Positions 15,132-23,235 of a DNA stretch of 40,478 nt are shown piece by piece. Position 1 is the first letter of the stretch, and each line of letters begins with the position of its first letter. The notes below the pieces were generated by a model. It was not told the DNA's origin. It saw only the letters and a program-made list of their open reading frames with translations, and did no database searches. The stretch is from Thermoguttaceae bacterium. GTDB taxonomy: Bacteria; Planctomycetota; Planctomycetia; Pirellulales; Thermoguttaceae. The position numbers and the translations under genes were made by a program. Location of the stretch: positions 1 to 40,478 of the forward strand of contig JAFQUP010000212.1 of NCBI GenBank assembly GCA_017408405.1. The letters run 5' to 3'.

Positions 15132-16103
15132 TTATCTCGGCATGAAAATGGGTAATGTTCTCGGTCGTTTCGCAGGTTGCGCGGAAGGCGGCGCGGAAGG
15201 TTGCGAAGGGGCGGCGGAGGGACGCGGCATGGAGTGGACGTCAGGAACCGACTGGGAAGATATTGGAGGAAAGGAATCTGTCATGTCGGATTCTTCCGGG
15301 AGTGCCATGGCGTTGATGAACTGGGCCAGGGCCGCGTCGGGATTCTGATGGACTTTGCCGACTCTGGAAGAGATGGAGGAATAGAAGAGTTTTTTCTGAA
15401 AATCCCGAATATATTCCGGGAGAATGTGCCTCAGATTCTGCGGCCCTTCCAAGAGATAGACGGTCCAAGCCCAGGCGTCCGCGTACGCGTCGGCAGTCAT
15501 GCTGCCCATGGTCTGAATCTTTTCGAGTTTCTTTAAAGGACGGATGGTCTGATGCTGAACGCGTGCTTTGGCGACGGCGGGAATCTTTTCGTCCTGTTCG
15601 TAATACTCGGCAAGCCCTTCGTCAAGCCAGATCGGAATCGGTTTTCCGACGATAGTGTGGAGAATAGCGTGCGTTCCCTCGTGCCGGAGGTCCTGCGCGA
15701 GCTGAGGAGAGTAATAGGTAAAGACTTGGGCGCGGGTTTTGTCAGACTGAATGATGACATCCGGTTTGATGAACAGCGCGCGGCGCAGCGGAGTGTCGGG
15801 TAAATGCTGCTTGTGCCAGGCCGTCCAGGAGGCCGCGTCTTTGAAAAAGTAAAGTTCGATTTGCTGCTTCGGCGCGGGAAGATGCAGCTGTGAACAAATT
15901 CGGTTTTGGAGTTCGTGAAGCTCGTGAAGTTCGTTCTGGATGGAATCAAGCGAAAATTGGGAATAGCAGAGAAAAGGACCAAATTCTTTCGTGTCCGCCC
16001 AGCCTTCCGCGACCGTATTCGTTTTGAAATTTATGGTTAAGGCGAAAATCAATATTAAAAAGAAAAGGGATAAACTGTCTTTTTTCATGTTTGCGTTTTC
16101 CAT
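15132..16103 (-). CDS. Secreted zinc metallopeptidase (DUF1570-like, HExxH)
   Basis: A 323-residue protein with an N-terminal signal peptide or anchor (LSLFFLILIFALTINF). The zinc site is visible: HEGTH at 141-145 and the downstream WLDEGLAEYYE (159-169), whose Glu162 would be the third ligand as in gluzincin-type peptidases. This resembles the DUF1570/peptidase M-like proteins common in planctomycetes. The C-terminal 50 residues are Pro/Ser/Ala-rich and end in a basic tail. It starts 40 nt after the kinase stop and is followed by a terminator, so it is probably the last gene of the sigma/kinase operon. AAAGGAC precedes the ATG. Substrate unknown. Confidence 0.8.
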   Translation of the reverse strand: MENANMKKDSLSLFFLILIFALTINFKTNTVAEGWADTKEFGPFLCYSQFSLDSIQNELHELHELQNRICSQLHLPAPKQQIELYFFKDAASWTAWHKQHLPDTPLRRALFIKPDVIIQSDKTRAQVFTYYSPQLAQDLRHEGTHAILHTIVGKPIPIWLDEGLAEYYEQDEKIPAVAKARVQHQTIRPLKKLEKIQTMGSMTADAYADAWAWTVYLLEGPQNLRHILPEYIRDFQKKLFYSSISSRVGKVHQNPDAALAQFINAMALPEESDMTDSFPPISSQSVPDVHSMPRPSAAPSQPSAPPSAQPAKRPRTLPIFMPR

Positions 16104-16143
16104 TTATTTTGTCCTTTTAGTGGTTTATTCCATTAATCACGCG

Positions 16144-19100
16144 TTACCTAATGGATCCAGGAGAACGAGATACTGGGAGGGGCTGTTTGCTTTCGGGTTT
16201 GCTTTCGGGTTTGTCTTCGGGTTTGTCTTCGGGTTTGCCTTCGGGTTTGTCTTCGGGTTTGTCTTCGGGTTTGCCTTCGGGTTTGCCTTCGGGTTTGCCT
16301 TCGGGTTTGCCTTCGGGTTTGCCTTCGGGTTTGCCTTCGGGGTTGCCTTCGGGGTTGCCTTCGGGGTTGCCTTCGGGTTTGTCTTCGGGTTTGTCTTCGG
16401 GTTTGTCTTCGGGTTTGCCTTCGGGTTTGTCTTCGGGTTTGCCTTCGGGTTTGTCTTCGGGGTTGCCTTCGGGTTCTGGTTTCTTTTTTTCCTGTTGGAG
16501 TGTGTTAATTCGTGTCTTTTCATTGAAATGTTCATCTTTTGCTTCAGTGTCGTCAGGATCGAGTTCAACCTTAGCGTTCAGCATGATTAATTTGGGAGTA
16601 AGCCACACTTCTTTTTCATCTTTATTAGTTATGATCAGAATGAAATCATCAATATCCGTGATTGGCTTGATATACCTAATGCAGGCCTCAAAAGTGTCTT
16701 TAGATGGTACTTTGTCAGTTTTTTCAGATGACGCTTCATTCATTTTTTGATCTAGTCCTCTCTGGAAGAGAGCGTAAGCGAGCATAGTTCTGAACTGATT
16801 TTGTTCATTCCTGGAAAAGTTTTCGGCGAGATCGTCGGTTAACTTTCTCAGATCTCTACAGGCGGTTTCCCAGTCCTCAATGTAAAAAGCGGCTTCCCCT
16901 CTGAATTTGTGCCGCATTGGAGGGTAAGTCTCATTATTATTTGGAGCCGCCAACCGGCAGTAGTCGACGCACTTTTCGAACTCTCCAAGATGAAAATGGC
17001 ATTGCGCTCTTCTGAAGAATACTTCTTCTTTTTTTACTTCTTTATCGAGTTTGTCGAGCACTTTTGGGTCTTTAACGTGTTCCCAGCAGTCCACCGCTTC
17101 TTTCCAGTTCTTAAGATGAAAGCGTATGTCGGCCATGAGGATCCAGACTTTTGGGGGGACTTTCCCAGAGTCATTGTACATTTCCAGGATTTTCTCCACG
17201 TCACCGATAGCAAAGTCAGAGTTTCCGTGTTCCTGATATGCTTTCGCTCTCAAGTAAAGAGCCTCAGTCTTATCTTGCGCGCATGGAGTTTCGGATTGGT
17301 CGGTTGGGGTGAGAACCTCTCCGAGAATATCAATGACCTCCAAGAGAAATTCTTGCTTTTTCTCATTGTCATTGGAAAGGCCTTTATTAATTGCGTTGTT
17401 GAAGATGAACTGCGCATCGAGGATATTGAGAGGGATGTTCCATGGGTCGTTCTTGATCGCGTGAATGATTTTTTGTCTGGCGCGTTCTTTATCTTTCTCT
17501 TCCATCGAGAGCGCGAGTGAAGCCCATCGGATCAGATGGCTGGAATTTTCGGGTTCCAGTTCCATGAGTTTCTCGAGGTCATTTTGGGCGGAAGCGAATT
17601 TCTTTGTTTCTTCAAACAGACGGGCTCTCAGATCGTAAAAATCTTTTTTTCTCGTTAGTGAGAAGTCTTCCGGAGCCATGTCATTCAGGAGGTTCAAGGC
17701 CGCATCGCTGTCGCTTTCAGCCAGAGCGCGAGCCTCGTCAAGTTTTTGGTTAACCTGTCGGAGTCCGAGGAAATGTACCGTGGAGAAGGTGATGAAGAGA
17801 GTCAGAATTCCGGCGGAGCATAGGAGAGGGATACGCCATTTTTGGCGCCATGTTTTTGGAGTGAGTTTTGCGCTGAGTTTATCGAGAGCCTGAATGAGTT
17901 CCTCGGCGGACTGGAACCGTTTTTGGGGATCCAATTCGAGCATTTTTTCGAGAATGTCGAAAATATCCTGCGGGAATTTCAGATTTTCCTTTTCGAAGAA
18001 ATCTTTAAGGGGGAGATGTTTTTTCTTTTTTTTCTCAATCGGATTTCTCCATTTAATGGGGAGAATTCCGGTTAAGAGATAAAAGAAAGTTCCGCCGAGA
18101 CTGAACAGGTCACTTTTCGCGTCGACCATTTCCGGGGCATAGTAAGCTTCGGGCGCCCAGTACGCGGGGGTCCCGGCGATTTTATTCTGGTCGGATTCGG
18201 CCATATTCCTTCCCGTGGCGGAGTCGAGGAGAAAGAGTCTTTTTTGGGTCGTTTCCGTAGAGACCGGGTCGTCTTTGATTATGGGAGAATCTTTGAGCAG
18301 TCCCAAGCCAAGGTCAAGGATTCGGATATTTCCTTCCTGGTCCCGGACCGCGTTTTCGGGTTTGATGTCACGGTGGATGATTCCCATTTCGTGGATTTCC
18401 TGGAGTCCCTTGGCAATTTGCCGAATGTAGGAGATCGCTTCCAGAGGATCTATTTTTCCGCCGTTATTCTGGACGTATTTCGCGAGGTCAACGCCATCGA
18501 CGAATTCCATGACGAGATAGAGAAAATCTCCGTCCTTGCTGCTTTCATGAGCCTGGGCGAACATGGAGTCTCTTTTGAGCTGTCCGAGGAGAGCGACTTC
18601 TCTTCTGAAAAGTTCCGCCATTTTTTCCTGATCGACCTGTCGATTGTGCTGCGGAAGGAGGTATTTGATGGCGACTGGTCTTTGGAGATGTTCGTCCCAC
18701 GCTTTGTAGACGATTCCCATGGCCCCTTTTCCGAGTACGTCCTGAATAGTATAGTGTCCGATCGTGAGTCCGAGCCGACCGTATCCGGTGATGGAGAGTG
18801 TGCTGAGTGAATCGTAAACCTGGTTGATGAGTGATTTCCATTTGGGGAAACGTTCGTAGTAGTCGTCTTTTGAGACATTCGAGTTATGTTTGAGTCCCAT
18901 GGAAATATCGATTTCCAGAAGTCTTTCCAGAAGTTCTTCCCGATCCTCAGGCTCAACGAGCCAAAGGCAGTCCTCAATGGAAAGGACACGGTCTTCCGTC
19001 CATGCTTTTTCAAAGTAGAGACTTAATTCCGCGATCCTTGAGTAGGAGGAGACCGGCATTGCCTCGCGGAGGGAATCCAAACCGTTAAAAGCGACCAGCG

Positions 19101-19164
19101 TTAATGCCTCGGCTGCGTCAATGCTTTCAGTGAACGCTTTATTGATTTTGTTCTGTTCAGACAT
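16144..19164 (-). CDS. Transmembrane Ser/Thr protein kinase with TPRs and KPEG-repeat tail
   Basis: A 1006-residue Hanks-type kinase. An N-terminal region (1-130) precedes the kinase domain: glycine loop [12 protein letters not shown] (145-156), VAIK with Lys167, HRDIKPEN (264-271) and DLG (284-286) in place of DFG, then APE-type motifs ([11 protein letters not shown], 336-346). One transmembrane helix at about 444-467 puts the C-terminal half outside the cytoplasm. That half has TPR-like helices (about 470-880) and ends in about 23 four-residue repeats ([12 protein letters not shown]). It lies 28 nt after the ECF-like sigma factor gene; the sigma/kinase pairing is typical of planctomycetes and suggests the kinase relays an envelope signal to transcription. 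AAGGAAAA precedes the ATG. Confidence 0.93.
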   Translation of the reverse strand: MSEQNKINKAFTESIDAAEALTLVAFNGLDSLREAMPVSSYSRIAELSLYFEKAWTEDRVLSIEDCLWLVEPEDREELLERLLEIDISMGLKHNSNVSKDDYYERFPKWKSLINQVYDSLSTLSITGYGRLGLTIGHYTIQDVLGKGAMGIVYKAWDEHLQRPVAIKYLLPQHNRQVDQEKMAELFRREVALLGQLKRDSMFAQAHESSKDGDFLYLVMEFVDGVDLAKYVQNNGGKIDPLEAISYIRQIAKGLQEIHEMGIIHRDIKPENAVRDQEGNIRILDLGLGLLKDSPIIKDDPVSTETTQKRLFLLDSATGRNMAESDQNKIAGTPAYWAPEAYYAPEMVDAKSDLFSLGGTFFYLLTGILPIKWRNPIEKKKKKHLPLKDFFEKENLKFPQDIFDILEKMLELDPQKRFQSAEELIQALDKLSAKLTPKTWRQKWRIPLLCSAGILTLFITFSTVHFLGLRQVNQKLDEARALAESDSDAALNLLNDMAPEDFSLTRKKDFYDLRARLFEETKKFASAQNDLEKLMELEPENSSHLIRWASLALSMEEKDKERARQKIIHAIKNDPWNIPLNILDAQFIFNNAINKGLSNDNEKKQEFLLEVIDILGEVLTPTDQSETPCAQDKTEALYLRAKAYQEHGNSDFAIGDVEKILEMYNDSGKVPPKVWILMADIRFHLKNWKEAVDCWEHVKDPKVLDKLDKEVKKEEVFFRRAQCHFHLGEFEKCVDYCRLAAPNNNETYPPMRHKFRGEAAFYIEDWETACRDLRKLTDDLAENFSRNEQNQFRTMLAYALFQRGLDQKMNEASSEKTDKVPSKDTFEACIRYIKPITDIDDFILIITNKDEKEVWLTPKLIMLNAKVELDPDDTEAKDEHFNEKTRINTLQQEKKKPEPEGNPEDKPEGKPEDKPEGKPEDKPEDKPEDKPEGNPEGNPEGNPEGKPEGKPEGKPEGKPEGKPEGKPEDKPEDKPEGKPEDKPEDKPESKPESKQPLPVSRSPGSIR
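16190..16485 (-). repeat. 12-bp tandem repeat coding for [12 protein letters not shown]
   Basis: About 23 in-frame 12-bp units form the extracytoplasmic tail of the kinase. Sharp blocks of identical units (five KPEG, three NPEG) suggest slippage. The opposite-strand frame (FGFAFGFV) is a shadow. Confidence 0.92.
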
Positions 19165-19192
19165 TTAATTTTCCTTTTGCTTTTTAGCTTTT

Positions 19193-20116
19193 CTATTTAT
19201 TTTTTCCAGCCCAGAATTTACTCAGGTCTTTTTTCCATTCGGTTTTTCCGAGTCGGAGCCATTGGTCGCCGATTTTTCCGAGTTGTTTTTCGAGCTTAAC
19301 GGCCTCCAGGTTGCGGTGTTCAAGAAGAGCCTCAAAATCATCTGGTTTTTCCCAAATCATACGCAGGAGATCGCACTCCTGTTTTGAGGATTTTTGTTCC
19401 CAGAAAAGGAGTATTTTATCGAGGAAATTCCGAATGAATTCCTCTTCTTTTTCCATAGCCTTGGCAACTCTTGGGATGGACATTCCCTGAAGGATATTTT
19501 CCGTGAGAAATTCCATTCCCTTAAAGAATTCCCAACGCTCGCGGATTTTTTCCAAATGCCAGAATACCGTTCGCGGCATGAGGTTGAGTTTTTCGCCGAT
19601 TTCCTGAACGGAAAGTCCCTGAAGTTTCATGGAAAGTATCTGGTGCTGGGTTGATTGTTCGTCAAAAAGTGACAGGAGTTCATCGGCACTCTCAGCCATT
19701 TGCGAGGCAAGCTCCGGGGAGGGTTCGTTGCCCGCTACGGTGTCGAAGAGTTCGTTTCCGTCATCGTCAAGTTCCTGGTCTCCGCTGAAGACGCGTCGGC
19801 CCGCCCCGCGCTTCGCGGCGTATTCCCAACGGCGTTCCGCGACCGCTTTCCGGACCGTGATGCAGAAAAGACAGCCCCAAAGGTCTTCTTCCGTGTCGAG
19901 CTGGATCTGGTCTTTGCGAATTCCCAGATAAAGGCTTTTGATGGCGCTGAGCGCGATGTCCTCGCCGGAGCGTGAGACCTGATTCAGACCGTGCATTTTC
20001 TGTACGGCAAGACGTACCAGCTGATCGAAGTAACGGTTAAAAACCCGTTCCATGGCTATGGAATCTCCCGCGCCGATGCGGGCGACCCAGTTCGTTAAAG
20101 TCAAACTGTAGTTCAT
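19193..20116 (-). CDS. ECF-like RNA polymerase sigma factor with C-terminal extension
   Basis: A 307-residue sigma-70 family protein of the extracytoplasmic-function type. The sigma-2 part (about 20-100) has the helix-rich RYFDQLVRLAVQKM and a W-x-C-L-F-C-I-T-V-R-K stretch. The sigma-4 helix-turn-helix lies at about 158-196 (LQGLSVQEIGEKLNLMPRTV). The remaining 110 residues form an extension that is not standard for ECF factors; it is helical and charged and may sense or bind a partner. It is the first gene of an operon with the kinase (28 nt downstream). The ribosome site is weak (AAGTAAG), and a terminator-like hairpin is only about 40 nt upstream of the ATG. Confidence 0.85.
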   Translation of the reverse strand: MNYSLTLTNWVARIGAGDSIAMERVFNRYFDQLVRLAVQKMHGLNQVSRSGEDIALSAIKSLYLGIRKDQIQLDTEEDLWGCLFCITVRKAVAERRWEYAAKRGAGRRVFSGDQELDDDGNELFDTVAGNEPSPELASQMAESADELLSLFDEQSTQHQILSMKLQGLSVQEIGEKLNLMPRTVFWHLEKIRERWEFFKGMEFLTENILQGMSIPRVAKAMEKEEEFIRNFLDKILLFWEQKSSKQECDLLRMIWEKPDDFEALLEHRNLEAVKLEKQLGKIGDQWLRLGKTEWKKDLSKFWAGKNK

Positions 20117-20157
20117 GATTCTTACTTTCTGATTTTAGGTTTTCAGGCGGAGAGCCG

Positions 20158-20192
20158 AAAAATGGAATCCGCTTCCCGCTGGAAAGCGGATT
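20158..20192 (-). terminator. Terminator between caspase cluster and sigma factor
   Basis: A 9-bp stem (20166-20174 with 20184-20192, AATCCGCTT/AAGCGGATT) followed on the minus strand by CCA and five T. It lies about 35 nt after the caspase stop at 20226. Readthrough may still feed the sigma operon, as no separate promoter is obvious in the 40 nt that remain. Confidence 0.65.
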
Positions 20193-20225
20193 GGTTGATT
20201 GAGGGAAACGTGCCGGAGCAGGGGA

Positions 20226-21917
20226 TTAGGGCAAGAAGGTGATGGGACCAGGGCCTGCGCCTCTTGGTGAGGTATGCCAAGTCTGTTCCATAGTTTGACG
20301 CGCGGAGGTGCCGTTGGCATGGCGTGCTTCCTGATTTCGCGTAGCGATGGTGGTGTCTCCCGCAGCCCACAAATCATAGTGAACGTTGGATTTGTTGATC
20401 CAGAGTACTTTTTTGAGGGGTTCGTTATTGACCTCTGAAACTTGAAGCCTTCCGTCTTTTCCGATTCCAGTAACGGTAAGGAGGTCATTTCGTTTGATAC
20501 CTTTATTGTCAGAGGGATTACCATTGGTGAGGGTAGTGTCCTTTTGGGCGTATAGCTGGAATTTCATCTCAGTATGTCCATAGTCCAGGAGAGCCTGTTC
20601 ATAGTTCCCCAGTTTACGATGCACGCTTCCGCGGATGGCGAGGGCGGTTGCGTCATTGGGAACATATTCCAAAAAACAGTCGAGCGCTTTGAGACCAACT
20701 TTGTTTGTATTCACACTCCAGTACTTTACATTTGAAAGGATTTCGCCGGTTCTTCGAAGGAACTGAAGATCTCCCTGCTCTTTAAGATCTTCTTCCTGAT
20801 GGTGGAGGACAGTGTAGGTATATTTGTTGCCTTTGGTTTGTCTCGTTTCAGGTCTCGGTACCCGCAGTACCTTTTGGAACCTTGCTAAAACGAAATTTTT
20901 GTTCGTGGAGGACAGGAAAATTTCGGGCGTTTGTCCTGAGTTTGATAACCGTGAGTAAGCGTAATTATACGCTTCGGTGAGAGTAATCTCTCCGTCAAAG
21001 CAGCCGGCCGTGTCGGCATATCCGCGAAGACCTTTCTCAAAGTGGGAGGTGAATTTTCCATTGTGTATTTCATCGTCAGTTTCTTCTGATGTCTGACCGA
21101 AAGAACAGGCGGTAATGACGGCAAATCCTTTATCCTGTTTTCGGTCAAGGTTCTTCGAAGTCATCAGGGTTTTAAATTCTCCCATGAAATTGTTCATATC
21201 TGTTTGGGTATTGTATTTTTGGTCAGAGCTCTTCATCAGCTCTTCAGACTTTTCGTCCTCCGGAGATACGACATTTCGGCAAGCATCGAGGATAAGAAGT
21301 ATTTCATTCGCTTTCGCGATCTTGAGGTGGTCCAGAAAATCCTTCATGGGGATGAGATTTTTTTGGATGACTGCATTCTGAAAGTTATTATCCAGTTCTT
21401 CCTGTTTGAAATTAGTGGTTGTGGTATTTATTGGGCAGAGGAAACTTTGGTTGTTAGCTCCAATTCCGTGTCCCGCGAAGAAGACGAGGAGCCGGTCACA
21501 GTCTTTATTTTTGACTTGCTCGAGCGCGGCGATGATTTTTTCTTTTGTAGCATCATGGTCTGTCAGGATCGTGATATTTTCTTCTTTCAGCTGATGGGTT
21601 CTGGCGAAGCATTCTTTCAGGAGGTTCACGTCGTTTACGCAGCCGCCAAGTTCTCCTATCTTCTCGTCGTAATCATTGATTCCAATGAGGAGAGCGTGAG
21701 TGACGAACGATTGTTTCTCAAGCAGCACAGAAGAAGCCTGCTGCTGGGTATTTTGCGGTGAGTTTTGAGGGGTTTGGGTTCCCGTATTGTTGAGGCCGCC
21801 TGGTATCGCGGGAACGAGGACGCCATGGGTGTAGTCGGCATTGGGAGTGTAGGCAAAAAGCGGAGCGATAGCGAATCCCATTCCGAGGACAGCAGCCGCG
21901 AGTGACAGTTTTTCCAT
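20226..21917 (-). CDS. Secreted caspase-fold (C14) protease with intact His/Cys
   Basis: A 563-residue caspase-family protein. Signal peptide 1-22 (MEKLSLAAAVLGMGFAIAPL-FA). The caspase domain (about 72-350) has HALLIGINDYD (74-84), catalytic His150 in LLVFFAGHGIG and Cys213 in LLILDACRN, plus the Asp211 two before it. An EF-hand-like loop (GYADTAGCFDGEI) lies near 296-308, with a two-residue insertion. The C-terminal half has a TPR-like segment and an SH3-like beta stretch (LLTVTGIGKDGRLQV). No serpin is encoded beside it. Two paralogues with lost active sites lie immediately upstream (gaps of 96 and 70 nt), so all three probably share one transcript from the promoter at 25700. Confidence 0.85.
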   Translation of the reverse strand: MEKLSLAAAVLGMGFAIAPLFAYTPNADYTHGVLVPAIPGGLNNTGTQTPQNSPQNTQQQASSVLLEKQSFVTHALLIGINDYDEKIGELGGCVNDVNLLKECFARTHQLKEENITILTDHDATKEKIIAALEQVKNKDCDRLLVFFAGHGIGANNQSFLCPINTTTTNFKQEELDNNFQNAVIQKNLIPMKDFLDHLKIAKANEILLILDACRNVVSPEDEKSEELMKSSDQKYNTQTDMNNFMGEFKTLMTSKNLDRKQDKGFAVITACSFGQTSEETDDEIHNGKFTSHFEKGLRGYADTAGCFDGEITLTEAYNYAYSRLSNSGQTPEIFLSSTNKNFVLARFQKVLRVPRPETRQTKGNKYTYTVLHHQEEDLKEQGDLQFLRRTGEILSNVKYWSVNTNKVGLKALDCFLEYVPNDATALAIRGSVHRKLGNYEQALLDYGHTEMKFQLYAQKDTTLTNGNPSDNKGIKRNDLLTVTGIGKDGRLQVSEVNNEPLKKVLWINKSNVHYDLWAAGDTTIATRNQEARHANGTSARQTMEQTWHTSPRGAGPGPITFLP

Positions 21918-22013
21918 GATTTTACCTTTCTTGTTGATGTTCGTAATTTTAATTGGGCCGAGCTTTTTCAGCTTTTGGTTTGATTAAGAGTGCCAAGTTT
22001 CAGTTCTTCATCA

Positions 22014-23165
22014 TTATCTCCCTCGTTTTCCTTTGTGGTAAGTCGGTGGAATTGGTTTTGGGGTTGCTTTAGTTTTGGTGTAGACTTTGGTACTGTCAGA
22101 TTTCTTCACTTCCTCGTTAATTTCCTCAGAAGACTTGCTCGAGATTTTTTTCTCGCGGGCGATGGCGGAATCTCTTTCAGGTTGAAATTCATCTCTCGTG
22201 AATTCTTTGGCGATATCCAGGAAAAGCCCCTCGGGAATGGTGACTTTCTGTTCCGCTTTTCCCAGAACGTACCGGGTATTTCCCTCGAGTTTATTGTTCA
22301 TGATCTGGATGGAAGTGTTTTTTGAGAAGTAGAGAGGAATTTCCTCCGCTTCGATGAAACCGTCATTATCTCCCGTAATGTCGGCGTGCCCTTCCAGCGC
22401 TTTTATGAGCGTGGGGTAAAATTGGCTGAGGTTCTGGTTGGCGGTATCCTGGTCTTTGGTGGTAATGAATAAGATTTGATGTCCTTCGAGTTCTTTGCCC
22501 TCATCACTAGAGTCGTCTTCATCGTTATCTTCATTGGAAGTATCGTTGTCAGAATAGGACTCATTAATCTTGCCAGCTTTGGCTACGATTGTTTCAAGGT
22601 TCACATTCTGGAGATTTGAGTTGTTTCCCGCTCCTCTTGTCACTTTACGGACGGATTTGAAATTGATGACGAACAGGACTCTTTTGGCTCCGGAAGCCAT
22701 GATTTTTGGGTAAAGGGTATCATCGATAGAGATGAGTCTTGTGTCTTTTGTGGATTCAATTTCCTCCGGATTCACGCCTGCCGGGACAATGAAGTCTTTT
22801 TCTCCGTTTGAGATACCGTAGGCGGTGAGGAAAATCATGAGTTCCTCGACAGAACCGGATTTTTTTTCGGTGAAGAGGTTCATGAGTTCGTTAATATTCT
22901 CCTCCGTGGCTTTTTTTCCGGAATACGTAAGTTTGTGGATGTTATTCCGGTCGATACCAAGTTTCTCAATCCTGGCGGAGATATTGTCAAGGTAAGTTTC
23001 TTTGTTGGGGGCAGTTGACTCGGTGGTATCAATAAGCAGCGCATGTCTCTTACTGTCGTTGGCCATGAGTTTTTGTATTTCGGGGGCAGTGTAGGCGTAA
23101 GCGGCATTCGCGGCGCATACGATTCCCATGATCGCGTACAGGATAAATTTGAAGGTGTGTTTCAT
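22014..23165 (-). CDS. Secreted pseudocaspase (His to Tyr, Cys to Lys)
   Basis: A 383-residue paralogue of the active caspase at 20226. It has a signal peptide (ends AAYAYT). KRHALLIDTTES and LMIFLTAYGIS align with HALLIGINDYD and LLVFFAGHGIG, which puts Tyr116 in place of the catalytic His; RVLFVINFKS aligns with ILLILDACRN, with Asn168 for Asp and Lys170 for Cys. It should not be proteolytic. An EF-hand-like loop (DITGDNDGFIEAEE) is at about 262-276. The C-terminal tail is basic (KATPKPIPPTYHKGKRGR). It lies between the other two caspase-fold genes. Either a regulatory pseudoenzyme or a decaying copy; the open frame argues against simple decay. Confidence 0.75.
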   Translation of the reverse strand: MKHTFKFILYAIMGIVCAANAAYAYTAPEIQKLMANDSKRHALLIDTTESTAPNKETYLDNISARIEKLGIDRNNIHKLTYSGKKATEENINELMNLFTEKKSGSVEELMIFLTAYGISNGEKDFIVPAGVNPEEIESTKDTRLISIDDTLYPKIMASGAKRVLFVINFKSVRKVTRGAGNNSNLQNVNLETIVAKAGKINESYSDNDTSNEDNDEDDSSDEGKELEGHQILFITTKDQDTANQNLSQFYPTLIKALEGHADITGDNDGFIEAEEIPLYFSKNTSIQIMNNKLEGNTRYVLGKAEQKVTIPEGLFLDIAKEFTRDEFQPERDSAIAREKKISSKSSEEINEEVKKSDSTKVYTKTKATPKPIPPTYHKGKRGR

Positions 23166-23235
23166 TAGTGATCCTCGCTTTCTGTAGTTCTAAAGTTCCA
23201 ATAGTTATTTCTCGAAAGAAAATTCACGAATTGAT

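Noticed and set aside
1200..16490. Several short tandem repeat blocks that could suggest CRISPR arrays
   Set aside because: Units of 12, 15 or 30 bp are contiguous, in frame and without spacers; no cas genes are present.
15991..16590. Long plus-strand frame with Phe-Gly-Ala-Phe repeats over 16200-16480
   Set aside because: It is the mirror of the 12-bp repeat that encodes the kinase tail on the minus strand; it also crosses the gene boundary and has no ribosome site.
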